Origin: Schizophyllum amplum
Taxonomy: Eukaryota; Basidiomycota; Agaricomycetes; Agaricales; Schizophyllaceae
NCBI GenBank assembly: GCA_007026445.1
Contig: VDMD01000007.1
Location: 1 to 64,000 of the forward strand
Reading direction: 5' to 3'
DNA length: 64,000 nt
Part shown: positions 1 to 11,936 of the stretch, piece by piece
Layout of the letters: the number at the start of each line of letters is the position of its first letter
Position numbering within the stretch: the stretch's first letter is position 1
Program-made: the position numbers and the translations under genes
Notes under the pieces: model-generated
What the model saw: the letters and a program-made list of their open reading frames with translations, nothing else
Told to the model about the DNA's origin: nothing
The model's database searches: none

Positions 1-289
1 CATCATGTCCAGGTGGATATCCAAGGATTCCAACGCAGTAGCGGAGGAAATATGCAAGACCATGCAGATCGCCAAGCTGTTGAAGCCCGCTACAGTGCGT
101 CAATCGACGAGTACCATTGACGAAGTTGACCTCCGTTTTCAGAGCACCGCCTGGATACGTAGGAACTGTCGTCATCGACTTCGCATTTTTGTCCGAATTA
201 AAAACTCAAAAGCTGGTAGAGGGCGCTGGTCGCCTAAGCCGCTCGAAGATATTCTGTAGGGGTATTCTATAGAGTACGCAAGTTATTAA

Positions 290-432
290 TGGCGGTATTG
301 TCAATAAAACTTCGGGATATTGAAAACTATGTCCCTCATGTCTCGCCGGATGTAGCGGAACGTTTCGCGTCATTGAAACGATTGTCGTGGCGCAGACATC
401 CCCCGTATGCATGTCGCACCAGTCCGATATAG
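290..432 (+). pseudogene. Possible 3' remnant of an upstream F-box/LRR-type gene
   Basis: A short open frame from the ATG at 290 has an LRR-like piece, FASLKRLSW, of the kind found near the C-terminus of basidiomycete F-box proteins. No upstream exon could be joined to it. An unrelated 84-codon frame at 5-259 was not recognised. The remaining bases before 469 hold nothing I can support. This could equally be chance. Confidence 0.2.
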
Positions 433-468
433 GAGCAGAGACATTATATGGCTATATAGGCGTAGAAG

Positions 469-1754
469 ATGCGCATGTCCGGCTCGTGCGCACTTCAACC
501 AGATAAATCGACGGGCAAAAGTCAGTGAATGATATCGACAGACCGTCTACTCTACTGACACTCGAGTAACAGTGCACGCACACTTTCCATCTGACTTGTA
601 CCCATTACTCGCCGGCAACTGCGATCGCACCACACTGCGCCATCTAACGCAGACCAGCTTCCTCATGCGATCAGCGGCGCAGCCTATGCTCTTTCATACA
701 CACAAAGTGATGGGAGACAGAGATGTCGAGTTCCTACGCACTTTTCCGGATCTCACCGCGTTAGTCCGCGTCTTCCAGATACACGCCGTTGATCCCCCTC
801 GAGGAATTCCATTAATGCCCAAGGTCACCAATCTTTCGTGGGTCGCCCCCACCAACGACATTCGACGCCTTTGTTCTGCGGACATAGCGCTGGTGCTCAT
901 GAAGTTTCCCAATCTTCAGAAAGCCCGGTTCTATGTCGACATCGGCTACACCTTCACGTTGCATCAAGGTCTTAGGACCATCGCACCGTCTGTCACGTCA
1001 CTGCGCGTGGGGTTTCCTCACACGCCGCCTATGGACATTATCGCAGCTCACCCAGCGAACTTACCCAACCTAGAGGAACTCATCATCTGCGAAGGACGAC
1101 CGTTCGACGTCTGCTCTTTCATAGTCGACACTATCGGCCCTCGCGCGGAAAAGCTGAGACGCCTACAACTTCCGACGTTCTGTGACTGGAACCAGCTTTG
1201 TGACGTACTGGACGCAGTCGCGCCGACGGTAGAACAACTGCGCTTGCCGAAGTTCAACTGGCTCAAAATGGGCGCAACAGGTGCGCAGACCACTGACGGC
1301 CTTACGCGTATATACTCACAGCGCAATAGATGCCCTGCCACGCAACGCGCTTCCGGCGCTGGAGAAGTTCTCGATAAACATATCGCAAGATCACAGAAAC
1401 GACCTCAGCGAAATCTGTTCTAGAATGGCGGATCTTGTGTTGAACTTTCTGGCTGGGCGACACACCCCGGCCCTTCGGGTCGTACGAATCACCGTACATG
1501 CGGCGACGATTGTCCGTGCGTACAAGTACGGCTCCTACGCTTGGAAGATATTCCAAGAGCTGCGCGGGATCCACCACTCCATTCAGTGGCAAGAATGGAT
1601 CGCTCGGACCCTTCCGGAGAACGTGTTACTCGAAGTATCAGTAGGGACCAAGTACGCGCAGTACCCGAAGGATGCCGATGCACTTGAGCTTGCTATAATG
1701 TCGGCCTCATATGTCGTGGACGAATCGCGCTTTCGAATAGGGGCAGACATATAG
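469..1754 (+). CDS. F-box/LRR-type protein
   Basis: Three exons fit: 469-520, 573-1280 and 1330-1754. The introns are 521-572 (GTCAGT...AACAG) and 1281-1329 (49 nt, GT...TAG), and phase is kept throughout. The protein is about 393 residues. After a short leader, residues ~20-52 read as an F-box: FPSDLYPLL..., then an aromatic/hydrophobic second half ending RSAAQPMLF. It is followed by irregular leucine-rich segments typical of the large Agaricomycete F-box family. Such proteins normally tether substrates to SKP1-CUL1 ligases, but the target is unknown here. The start is chosen because exon 1 (ATG at 469 or 475) splices in frame to the F-box. A start at the spliced ATG spanning the junction is also possible. 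A TATATAG box at 453 sits very close to this ATG, so the 5' end is the weakest part of the model. Confidence 0.7.
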
Positions 1755-2121
1755 GTGAATGCATGTTCGTATTACGAGGCGGCTATGGCAGTAGACATTG
1801 TACTTCTTAAACGATAACGAACGTATTGGTCACCGAGACGTGCTAATGCAACAGCAACGTTATACATATGTTAAGCGCGCCTCCCATTCATCCAGTGCCT
1901 CGCAGTCGCGTAGCGTAGCATCCGACTCCCAGGTATCTGCGCTCGCAGGCCACTCCCACTAACGCACTCTATACTGCTTTCCATACCCACGCCCCTGTCG
2001 TCCACAATGCGCGCAATACGCCATTCATCAAAGAGTCCAGCGAGATGACAGACATCAATCAAGAAAAAGCTATGCAGTACATCAAGAAAATGCCAACAAT
2101 ACGACAAACCCCCTCGGCCAG
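1755..2121. other. Convergent intergenic gap
   Basis: This lies between the stop of the F-box gene and the stop of the chromodomain gene. No coding signal, repeat or terminator-like structure was seen beyond short chance frames. Confidence 0.5.
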
Positions 2122-2909
2122 CTACATCCTATCCCGTCGCTCCCAATCCTTCAAAGCCTGAGTCCTCGCCATAGTAGAGCGAGTCTCCCAGGTGTTCCAC
2201 TTATCGCTGAACCCAAGCCAACGTACTAAGAACGCCTTCCCGCGACCCTGCCGACGCTCGTCTATAATGTCCCTGATGTACCACTCCTCTTTCCCAGATT
2301 TAGTGACGACCTTGTACTTCTGAAACCTTGAAGTGTCGGCTTTGGGCGCGGCTTTCTTGCTGGTAAAACGCCGGGTTGACATATAGCGAGCAGTTTGCTT
2401 GCGAGACTTCTCAGCAGTCGCAACAAGTTCATCACTTGACTTGCCTGCGAAAGTTCGTAAGGGATTCAAAAGCGACCAACTGCGCTCACCGTCGGGTTCA
2501 GGCGTAACCTCAATATCCGTGAGTGGAGAGAGATCGCGAAGCTGAGAAGCACGCGAGGCACCACATGAAGGCGAAGCACGCTTCGAGGAGACTGCCGGAG
2601 TCAAACCGCTGTGAGAACGGTTGACCGCCGCAGACGCGCAAGCAGTATCCGACGCATTGCCAACAGGTGGCGCATCACGTCGGGTGGACGAAGAATCAAT
2701 TATATCTGCCGAAGAAAGACGTTTGGAATCAATGAAGATATCCAGATGGCTTTCGTCGACTGGGTCGGGAGAGCTGCTAAAAAGAGTCGGCGCACGCGTA
2801 CAGCTCACAGGCACAAAACCACATACGACGGGAACTCTGCCGACACCAGAGATGGAAAACAGTCGGGAGTGGGAGAAGGAGATATATCCATGTCGCTGAG
2901 AGAGCTCAT
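2122..2909 (-). CDS. Small chromodomain protein
   Basis: Two exons, 2909-2827 and 2776-2122, are separated by a 50-nt intron (2826-2777, GTATGT...TTTTAG). The spliced protein has 245 residues. The N-terminal ~185 residues are Ser/Pro/Asp-rich and probably disordered. A basic patch follows (RRFTSKKAAPK), and then a C-terminal chromodomain at ~190-240 beginning EEWYIRDIIDERRQG, with FLVRWLGFSDKWNTWE. The aromatic residues expected in a methyl-lysine cage are present (Trp/Tyr of EWY, Trp of VRWLGF, Trp of KWNTWE). Chromodomains of this type bind methylated histone H3 tails, so a nuclear chromatin-reader role is inferred. There is no second (shadow) domain, so it is not a canonical HP1. It could instead be a domesticated chromovirus domain, but no integrase sequence adjoins it. 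Confidence 0.82.
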
Positions 2910-3262
2910 AGCGTCGACAGAAGGGTAAACGGATCGACAGAAATGTCGCAAACAACGAGGATGGAAGCAAAAGGAGGGCGCTTACACGGCTTAAGGCGCC
3001 AGCGTGATCATTCATGTTCTACGACGACCGTCGATAAGAAGCGCCGAGTATAACAGACATTCAATACTGCGCCAAGCGACCGGACGAACACGCTGTTCGA
3101 TGACGGCCTCGGCGACGACATCCAGAGGACGTAGACATACCATACACCTGGAGTCAATCTGGATATTTCGTGTTGGAACACTAGACGGAAGGTCATTCAT
3201 GGTGGCATTTGTCTGTCGCGCTGCACGTAGCGCCCCGTTTCCGGGACTGCAGACTCGTAATA

Positions 3263-3318
3263 TATGCCCACAGTACTCAAACCACTACAATACGCCCACA
3301 GTACTCAAATTCCTACAA
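3263..3318. repeat. 28-bp tandem repeat, two units
   Basis: Units 3263-3290 and 3291-3318 share the core GCCCACAGTACTCAAA and end in CTACAA. They differ at about four positions. No coding or promoter role is evident. Confidence 0.85.
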
Positions 3319-3884
3319 TATCCCGCTACGAGTTTGGACGTCCTGCGCGCGTGCCAATATTTGCATGCCCTTCTACACCTCCACCGTGCCCATAGATCGC
3401 CGCAAGGGACACATCGATGACGTCGACTGTAGATGGTCACCCGACTTAACTGACATGTATGTTATGTAAGCGCGGGAAACGAGACTCACCTGAAAAAAAA
3501 ACCACGTGCTGTGGCCCGGTCGTTACCGGCCCGATACTAGAAGCCAAGTGGGTGGCGATAATGTTCGGTCGCATCTACGGCTGCACTCAGCGAAGCTCCG
3601 TTGGTACATAATATCGTACACAGGCAGTATATGAGTCCATAATCACTACCTTACCTTGAATGTCTGCCTGGCTACTTGTCCATTTGCAGGAACGCGCGTA
3701 CGGCGGCGACGCGCGTACACTCAAACCGGCCGATCGGCCTTTCTCGAGTGAAGCGTTTGTGGTTGTGAAGTAGTAGCGTCGAATTCAATCAGCCCGCGTA
3801 CGCAAAGCGCAACGCGAGCCCCTCGGTTAGACAGTCGCCAACATGACGGTGAGAGCCAAAAGGGATGGACCGATGGACGAACGT

Positions 3885-3938
3885 ATTTCCCACGATCGCG
3901 GCCATCGCCGGATTTCCCACGACCGCGGCCATCGCCGG
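3885..3938. repeat. 27-bp tandem repeat, two units
   Basis: Units 3885-3911 and 3912-3938 are identical except for one T/C change (CACGATCGCGG versus CACGACCGCGG). Confidence 0.9.
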
Positions 3939-4305
3939 ATGACGCGTGTCCCGGGGCAAACATTCTCTCCCCGAATACGTGTCGTCCGGGCGCCAAGTAA
4001 TGTTAGATTAAATGTGTATAAGTGAAAAGAAAAGATGAACTACCTGGACAGAATAGATGCTACGTGCAATAGTAAATATGAAGGAAAGGAAAGAAAGCCG
4101 GCGAGAACGGCCTGTGGCAGCGGTAAGTTTGAGGGCGAAAAGCGCACATCACGTAAAAAGGATTGGTTGCACTTGATCGGGTCGTTACCAAAAATCGCCG
4201 CGAGCGCAGTGGGAAGGGGTTCGTTTAGTCCATTTCATTTCCTAACTCACCAATATACAGCAGAATCTCAGAATTTCTGTAAGCAGTTGCCAGAAGCAGG
4301 CTAGG

Positions 4306-4340
4306 AGCAAAAGACTCAGAGAACTTCTAGGTCTTTTGCT
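4306..4340. repeat. Perfect 10-bp inverted repeat
   Basis: AGCAAAAGAC at 4306-4315 is answered by GTCTTTTGCT at 4331-4340 with a 15-nt spacer. It could form a hairpin in either strand's transcript. It sits about 625 bp downstream of the SEC26 stop, so a role in 3'-end formation is unlikely. Confidence 0.7.
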
Positions 4341-4964
4341 ACCATGAGGGTGGAGAATATCCTGCTATGACTTGTGGCAAGGGGTGGACAGAAAGAAGCC
4401 AGACATAAAAATCGAGCAAAACGGGACGGAGCAGGATACGAACGCGCGAGTACCCATATGGTCATCCATGCTCAGCGCCGAAAGCTTGCAGGCCCACTCG
4501 GCAATTACACTCGAACGCTTATACCGCTACTCCATCAGTCCCCAGTGCTGATACATGTTGTACATATTACTTATAGCCACTTTTCGTAGCGTCGTAGCCT
4601 TGTCACAGCGCTCACTCAGTCTGCGATTGGGAGAAGTTCAGCTGCCTCGGAAGCGACGCGATAATTATGCGCAGGAGCCTCTCTCATCTCGTCCTGAAGA
4701 TGAAGAAAAAAGCGAAAAAGGTGTAGTAGTACGAAAGCGCGGGAAATCGTACTTATGGCTACATCACCAGCCCTTGCTTGCACAGCGTATCCCCATCTCG
4801 CAGTCGTCAGTGCGCCTTACAAGCTGCATACAGCTCACAGTAATGCGCGAATATGATCCTCCGACGGAAACCGAGTTCTCTGTATAAATACACAACACAA
4901 CAAACATGTATGCACATCATGCTACAATCGGCTTGTTGTCTTTTTGCGCTAAAGAACATAGGCC

Positions 4965-7900
4965 TCAGCTCGAGTGACCATCGCGCCGCACGTAGCACTC
5001 ACCCATAGTTATACGGTCGCCCAGGGACAGCGCGATGCCCTGCGTCTTGCTACGTATCCGCACATGACCAATGATCGTCCCAGTCTCCGTGCGCTCGACG
5101 CTCAAGTTCGCCAACGCGTCTTCCCCGAACAAACTTCTTGCATACATGTTCGCTGACAGGAAGTCGCAGTCGCCTGACAGAGCACCCTCGGGGGTCAAGC
5201 AGGACATGTTAGTCGCTTTCATCACCAGCTGCAAGTAGTCGCGAGGATCCCTATACGCGCGTCAGCAGAGCAAACATCAACGAAAGCAACGCTAGAACGC
5301 ACGACATGGACGTGTTGCCCACGTTGACGCGGTTCTCCCACTCGAACTCGGTCCACATACTGCGGAACTGGGATGCAGTCAGACGCATGCGTGGCAAACG
5401 ACGTAGAGCCTCATACTTGTGCTTCGTTGCAGTAGGCGGGCTTGATGTAGTCCATGATGTCGATGTGGATGTCGTTGAGGATAACGCACGACTCGGCCAA
5501 GTTGGGCCCTTCCCACAAGATGCTACCGAATATGACGCCGGTTTCTGTAGAGGAGACCTAGCACAATACTGAGCATTTCCCATGATTATAATGAGGTGAA
5601 GTTACCTTGATCGTCGCCTTGATGCTCTGGAAACCGTGCGGGCCAATGGTGTAGACGGCAGGTCGCTCGACGATCTTGAGGTCACCGAGGGTGGCGAAAT
5701 CCAGACACAGGTTCTGTAATGTGTTCGCGGTCTGGTTGACCAAGAGGACGTCTGTGATGCACGATCAAATGGTCAATATGTGGTTTCGCGACAGCATCGT
5801 GGACATATGCGTACCAAGTATGATATCGAAGCCGTGCATCTTGACATATGCCTCGGCGTATATGGGGTCGGAGAACCCTACACGGCGTCAGTAAGATGGG
5901 GACGAAGAAGATTGCGGATATCCTACCGGTAAGCTGCGATATCCGGCTGAGGTTGGAAATGAAGTCTTCCTGGACGTCGCCTGCTCCTGTAGCCCGATTA
6001 ACATCCTCGTTGTCCTATCGAAGGCACGTCAGCACCACGGATGCATACTCTGTCATTTTTACATACGTCGATGACATCCTCGTTGGTTTTCTTGGAGAAC
6101 TGGCTGAACGTCAGCAAGTCGTCCACTTGGACCACTGCGGGCTTCTGCGACTCGGCGGCTTTGGCCTCGGCTGCACGTTTCTGGAGAAGGTGGTTGAGAA
6201 CCCACGCGTGCAATTCAGTCGGTCATCATACCTCCTGCGCGCCCAGCATGCGAGTGTATGCGGTCTGCGAGTCCCGCAGGAAGATGTCGTGGACGGCCTT
6301 CTCATCCTCGAGCTCGCTGAGGGTCTGAATGCACTGCATGATACGCTCGTTCGAGTCCTCATCAATCTGCACTGTTACGAGCTTTGACTGCCCAACGCGG
6401 ATGACGGAGGCCATGATCAGCATCGCCTGTCGTCTGTTAGCATAAAATCCGACAATGCGACGCCCCACCACGTACTTCTGCGCGCAGGCCGTTGAGCGCA
6501 TCCTGGTCCTGGCTCAATTCTGAGAATCGCAGAACAAGCTTCGTCAGCGCGACGGCAAGGACAGCACCGGTGAAGAAGTCGCCGCCCAGAATCAAAGCTA
6601 AAGATCTCGTAAGACACATCTCGAGACAAGGAGGCTATAGACGAAGTACCTCTCAATGGCGGTTTCGACTTAGTCGACTGCACGCTTGACGGGCCTGCAG
6701 TCGAGTATGCGGTCTCCGTCGCGTATGTGCCGTCCGCCAATACTTTCGGCCGCGTAGTAGCCTTGACACCTTCGTCCGTCTCTCCATCAGCCTCAACGGT
6801 ACCGGCTGCCTCATCGAGTGCGCGCTGCTCTGCGGCCAGAATTGGGATTTCGCCGAGCACCTTCCGCACTTCCTGCATGGTAGCATGGATATCGGGAGCG
6901 TCCGAAACGTATTCTCCCAGTATCCAAAGTACGCCGCGGAAAACCTTGCCGGACTTGATGGTGGGCAATGTGGACACAAGGTGCTTGGTGATCGAAGGCC
7001 GGAGAGCAGGGAATTTCTCGACCACCTCGCGGACGAAGGCGACAACATCAAGCGCAGAGGGGTTGTTCGCGTCGCCGAGGAAGTCCATGAGCGAGTTGAC
7101 GACGCTGGCGGCGACCTCGGAGAACTTGACGGCGGTGACGTGAATGGATTGAATCAGGAGTTGACGGTACTCGGGAGCCTACAAGACGTCAGGCCTCTAC
7201 AAAATTATGTGTTTGTTGACAACACACCTTCTCGAAGTCAGCTTCCTGGGTCTTCTGCAGCTGCTTCTTGAAGTACATGACGACCTCTTCGACATTGCGG
7301 CTTGAAGTCATGTTCAAGATGATGCTCATGGCCTTACGGCGCACTTCGATGTCCGTGCTACGCCATCGTGTAAGTCAAATGATAAAGAGAGCACTGCCAT
7401 CGCACCTGCTCGAAAGTACAGGCAGCACGTCCATGACGAGCCCGTCGAGAACATGCCCATGACGTGTGCGGAGGTTGTTCAGACGGTCGAGGACAATCAG
7501 CTTGACGTTGTTGTCTGACTCCTTGACGATGAGGTTCACAAGGCAGGATGCAGCGGCTGCGCTCAGAATCAGCAAGTGAAGCGAGCGTGGGTCAAACTAC
7601 CACACCTTTGATAGCAGCAGGGTTCTGCGTAAGGGTCGTAAGAGTAGTAGCGGCCTCGTACTTCACGGCGTGCGACGACACATTGAGAAGCTCGAATATA
7701 CATCTAATGTACCGAGACTGGCAGGCGAATCAGCATATATGCCGTGACTTGTGCGCCAGCAGACGTACCCGATGTGTGGACTCTGATTTACAGTCCAACC
7801 GTATAACCTCAATGATGGCCATCTGTAGCGCTTCGTCCAGCGAAGGGATGGAGTCGTATACGCTGAGGATGTACTCCACGGCCTTCGGCATCGAGCAATG

Positions 7901-8645
7901 CGCAAGGAAAACGAACGCATTGCGCTTGCACGTCGAGTCCGTCTCCGCAATGAGGAAGGTCGACATGAGCTCTGGCGCATCGGGGATGAGGTTCTCAAAC
8001 TCCCTGTAGATCGAGTACACCGCGAACACAGCGTTCTTGCGCACGTAGGAATGACGGTGCTCGAGGCAGGAGCGGCATGTGGGGATGAGGGGTTCCAGGA
8101 GCTCCGCGTCCTTCGCGATCTTTTGCAGGAAGCGCAGAGTAGCGCCACGGATGTACTCGTTGGGATGTTGCTGAGATGATGCGTGAGCGCATGCGCGTGC
8201 ATAGAGCGGACGCGTCGCGTACCAGGTCATTCCGGATCGCATTGCTGGCACGCATATAAGCATCCACATCGCAACCAGCATAGCACACGACTCACACGAC
8301 GAGAATCATCTCCTGCTTCAGCTTCCCGCTCTCGTCGTACTTCGGGCACACCTCCCAGTAGAAGTGCAGCAGCTTTTTGAGCTGCTTGTTCTTCGAAGGG
8401 AGCACATATTGGATGATGGGCATCAAGAGCGTCGGCTGCGCAGACTGTCAATGCCCTACCCACCCGCCCAACTGTTGCGTACTCACCTGAGGGTTGCCGT
8501 TGATCGTCGATACAATGATCTTTTTGAGCGTGTCTATCTTGGCCTCGTCGGAGCCCTTCTGCAGCGAGGCGCGTAGGTCCGACGCTGACGGGTACTCGCC
8601 CACCAGCTCATTGACGACGGTGTAGCAGGGGGCGTCGGCGACCAT
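4965..8645 (-). CDS. SEC26: Coatomer subunit beta (beta-COP)
   Basis: This is the beta subunit of the COPI coat, which drives retrograde Golgi-to-ER vesicle formation. Seventeen exons close in frame: 8645-8487, 8435-8296, 8244-8223, 8170-7769, 7717-7606, 7556-7406, 7357-7228, 7178-6650, 6597-6476, 6426-6232, 6180-6067, 6014-5927, 5877-5815, 5751-5606, 5557-5417, 5367-5303 and 5250-4965. They give 954 residues, the usual length. The N-terminal adaptin-type HEAT region carries family blocks such as [28 protein letters not shown] and [18 protein letters not shown]. The C-terminal appendage carries [21 protein letters not shown] and [18 protein letters not shown]. Introns are 46-63 nt and all GT-AG. 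Exon 3 is only 22 nt, coding for the conserved AIRNDL stretch. The start is the first in-frame ATG, followed by ADAPCYTVV as in relatives. Confidence 0.97.
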
Positions 8646-8991
8646 GATGGCAAAACGCGTCGGGACGCCGGGCAATGGACGCGAATGTGGATGATGGAAC
8701 GTGTCTGTTTGGCGCGGAATCTATAGACCAAACAGAGTTCGGCAAATGCCGGGGGCGGACCCACAAGTTCGAGCAGCGCTCAAGTCCAAGATACCATACG
8801 CCTGCAGGCACTTTCATCCTCGCTTCTGAGAGGGACGGATTTAGTCCGACCATTAAAGGTGGTCTGGCAATCTACCTAGTCTTTCTATGTATGCCCGCTG
8901 CGTCTATGTAAGTCATTACAGTCCATCGTAGTCTATCCACGGCTCTAAGTCATGAAGGTACATATCGTGTCGTGCGCGTAAGCACCAATTT
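8646..8991. other. Gap between SEC26 start and the MFS gene stop
   Basis: About 345 bp that should hold the SEC26 promoter and the 3' end of the downstream-facing MFS gene (both minus strand). No clear motif stands out. Confidence 0.5.
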
Positions 8992-11233
8992 TCATACCTT
9001 GCTAGGAGGCAGTACATCCGCTGGCAGAGTCCTCGACAGAGGATTCCGCTGGCGCAGCTTCTCACCGTAAAACCACAAATATATCGGGAAAGGGATGCCC
9101 AGAATAATCGCCAGACCTAGAACAGCAATCGGCTTCAGCGTAAATCATAGGCAAAAACGGCACGAACCTCCTAGTAATGAATTGGCACCACCCATACCCA
9201 TTGCTGCGTACATCTGCTTTCCAAACAGCGGAAACGCGAAACCCAGCATGGACCGCAGGAACTGGGGAGAAGTAGATAGATCATTGGCAAGAAACATAGA
9301 GGCGCAGGTGAATGAAGCGCACTGTTGCAGCAGAGACCGCGCTAGCGGCATACGTGAACGTGTCGACGAGGTATAACTGTATGGGTAGGCTGTTTCCTCT
9401 CTGTCAGTCGGGCGCTTTTCAGCAAAGGACGGTGCACCTACAAAGCCGTCATTTGACCTGTTCAAAATATCAGAAAACGGAGAGCATGCGATGGGTCCAA
9501 CGACAAACGCACCGAATCCAAATATCCCCGACCCAATGATGGGCATAATCCAATGTATCCTGGCCTCCGCCGACCAACCATACCAGCTGCAAAAGGATCA
9601 GTATAGCTTCAAAGCCCTATCCAGGAACGACCTACAATATCCCAATCGGCACAAAGAAGGAGCCGACGATGAGTACCTTGGATCTCTGTTAGTCCCAGAC
9701 CGATGGATTTAATCGCACTCGTCTTTCTTACCGGTACACGATACTCCGGCTTCCCCTTTCCATTATTGCGCTTCTTCGACAGATGGTGATACGCTGCGTC
9801 GCCGAACTTCGCCCCAAACAGCGCCGATATCAAGAAGCCCACGCCCATCCCCACGTACGCCAGGCCGCCGACCCCGGTCGCGAAGCCGTACGTGGTATGG
9901 AAGAAGTCCGCAAAGGTGGCGAACATGAGGAAGTAGATGCCGTACATGCTGTGGAAGGAGAGGATGATTAGCATGGTTTTGTACTTGAGCCAGGGGGAGC
10001 GAATGATTTATTACGAGTGAAAAGAGAACCACTCACAACGCCATATAAAAGCACAACAAAAAGCAAATCAAACTCGTCGTCAACAAGATCGTCGGCCGGC
10101 TCAAACTGGTCCATAACACCCTGCGCTTATCCATATACGCTTGCGCAAACAGCGGGTGCGCCTCCGTCCACCTTTCGATCGCGCCGCTCTTCTTCGCGCG
10201 TCGCACGCGGATGACGGGGGCGAACGTCTCGCGCAGGAACGGCACGCCAAGGAGCAGGGTCGAGCCGTTAAGGCAGGCGATGAAGATGAAGACGTATTTG
10301 ACGCCGACGCTTTCGGTGATGAAGCCTGAGCATATGGGCCCGATAATGGGGCCCATGAGGGGACCTGAGATGTGAGGGTGAGTAGGGGGCATGAAGGTGA
10401 GGCGGGGCGGCGTGAGTGAGATGAAGAGGTGAAGGGCTTACCGAGCGAGTATGCGGCCATAGCGGAAGAGCGCTCATGCTCGCTAAAGACGTCGCCGACG
10501 GAGCCTGGACCGATGGCGACGGAAGCAGAGCCAGCAAACCCGCCTAGAGAACTACCTCAGTATTTGCTTCCAGCAAGACAGTGGTATACATACTAAGGAA
10601 TCGGAGCGCAATGAGAGAGCCGGCTGTAGGTGCGTACGCGCACGCCAAATTAAATGCGAGCGAGACCAAAGCAGTGATGTGATAAACCTGTACCAGTCGC
10701 ATGAGACACGCCCAACCAGATGCAAGAGAGGTATGAATGATGGCCTCACCCATGTCCGACCGTACATCTCCGATATCGGTCCCAAAAGCAGCGGCTAAGG
10801 TGTCTCTTAGAGCCAAGCTCCCAAGCATACGAAAAGCATACATCGTGCTTACTCCTATCGCCATGGACAACAAGTAGATCGACATCGTCAGCGCTTCGAC
10901 GGTCGGGTTCGTAATGCCATATCTCTCCGCAAGCTCGGGGAGGCCGGACGAAATCGCAGACGAGGTCAGGGGCGAGACGAAGGTGTACCAGGACACGATA
11001 ATCACGACCAGCCACTTCCTGGACGCGTTCCAGTTCCGCGGGTTCGCAGGATCGTCCTGCCAGCCCTCGTTAACGTTCTCGGCAGCCTCGAGCATCTTGT
11101 CCTCCGGGAGCGCAGACTCGCCATGCCCATTCGAGAGTACGCGGTCCAACCGAGGTGCAGAATGAACATGCGTAGCGGACGACGCAGCCGAGTTCACTCG
11201 CGTGAGCGATGGCGCCGGGGTGAATACACTCAT
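8992..11233 (-). CDS. MFS drug/polyamine-type transporter (DHA1-like)
   Basis: A 12-helix major facilitator exporter of the plasma membrane, predicted to work by proton antiport. Eleven exons: 11233-10853, 10794-10750, 10687-10594, 10543-10442, 10364-10037, 9948-9732, 9676-9636, 9586-9490, 9376-9323, 9261-9168 and 9116-8992, giving 525 residues. Landmarks are a ~75-residue cytosolic N-terminus ending in DDPANPRNW, the loop GPISEMYGRTW (MFS signature A region), SEHERSSAMAAYSLG, GPLMGPIIGPICSGF (antiporter motif C type), LYLVDTFTYAASA, and a C-terminus IPFPIYLWFYGEKLR. The family includes polyamine and azole exporters of the TPO1/FLU1 kind; the substrate here is unknown. One boundary is odd. 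The exon ending at 9490 needs a GC-AG intron (9489-9377, donor GCATGC). Using the nearby GT at 9441 instead adds about 16 residues next to a helix. It is divergent from cullin-3 across ~700 bp. Confidence 0.93.
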
Positions 11234-11936
11234 CGAGCAAGGTCAGGGCGCGACGGAGATATTATCGGGAAGGGCAGGAAGCGCACCTCCAACAACGGCC
11301 TCGCCATATATAGGCGGCTGTTATGTTGAGGCGCCCAGGAATATGCGAGAGGCAACGCTGAATGACGTGCCCAGGCGTCCGACGGACCGCTTGCTTGTGT
11401 ATGCGGAAGGAGCGACGCGTCGCGTCTGATCTTCCGTTTCGTGAGCTTGTGAAGGCGGCATGAAATCTGATGCAGGACCCGGAGCTTCAATGTCAGGTCC
11501 AGGAGGCCGACGGGAAAGCGCCTCCAGGCCCTGGGTTTTCAGCCGGCCATTCCGCGGTCGAACGCAGGTCAAACGTGCTTCTGAGTTCATTGCCGAGATT
11601 CAGAGTGGCTGGGTGGTGGTGTCCGGGATGAACTTGCAAGGCAGACTTCGCGCTTCTCGATTCTCGAACTTAGCGACGTTGGCCGTGGTGTCATAGGATG
11701 GCGATATTTGGTCCTCTATCTCTGCCATTTTGCGTGTAATCGGCATGCAGGTCACGCTACAAAGGTAGGTCGCGAACGATCCATGGGCCTCACAGGAAAC
11801 CCACGGAGAAAAGTTCGAGTTGAAGAGTTGTTCCGCCGGCACAAATATTTGTCCTGTTAGCCACGTGCACCACGTGCGGATGGGCGCTTGAGCGCGCGAT
11901 ACCTATCTCGGTCAGCGATTGTCCTTGTACTTTGTG
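11234..11936. promoter_or_regulatory. Divergent promoter region, MFS gene / CUL3
   Basis: About 700 bp separate two divergently transcribed starts. No TATA box or known operator could be assigned. Small frames in it do not resemble proteins. Confidence 0.4.

Larger units (their letters stand above)
2910..4964. other. Gene-poor intergenic region
   Basis: About 2 kb without a supportable gene. Several 60-140 codon frames exist on both strands, but none resembles a known family and none joins through plausible introns. It contains two short tandem repeats (3263-3318 and 3885-3938) and a perfect 10-bp hairpin (4306-4340), listed separately. Confidence 0.5.

Noticed and set aside
3209..3469. Small plus-strand frames at 3.0-3.5 kb as a gene
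   Set aside because: They overlap a 28-bp tandem repeat, lack splice partners, and show no recognisable protein features.
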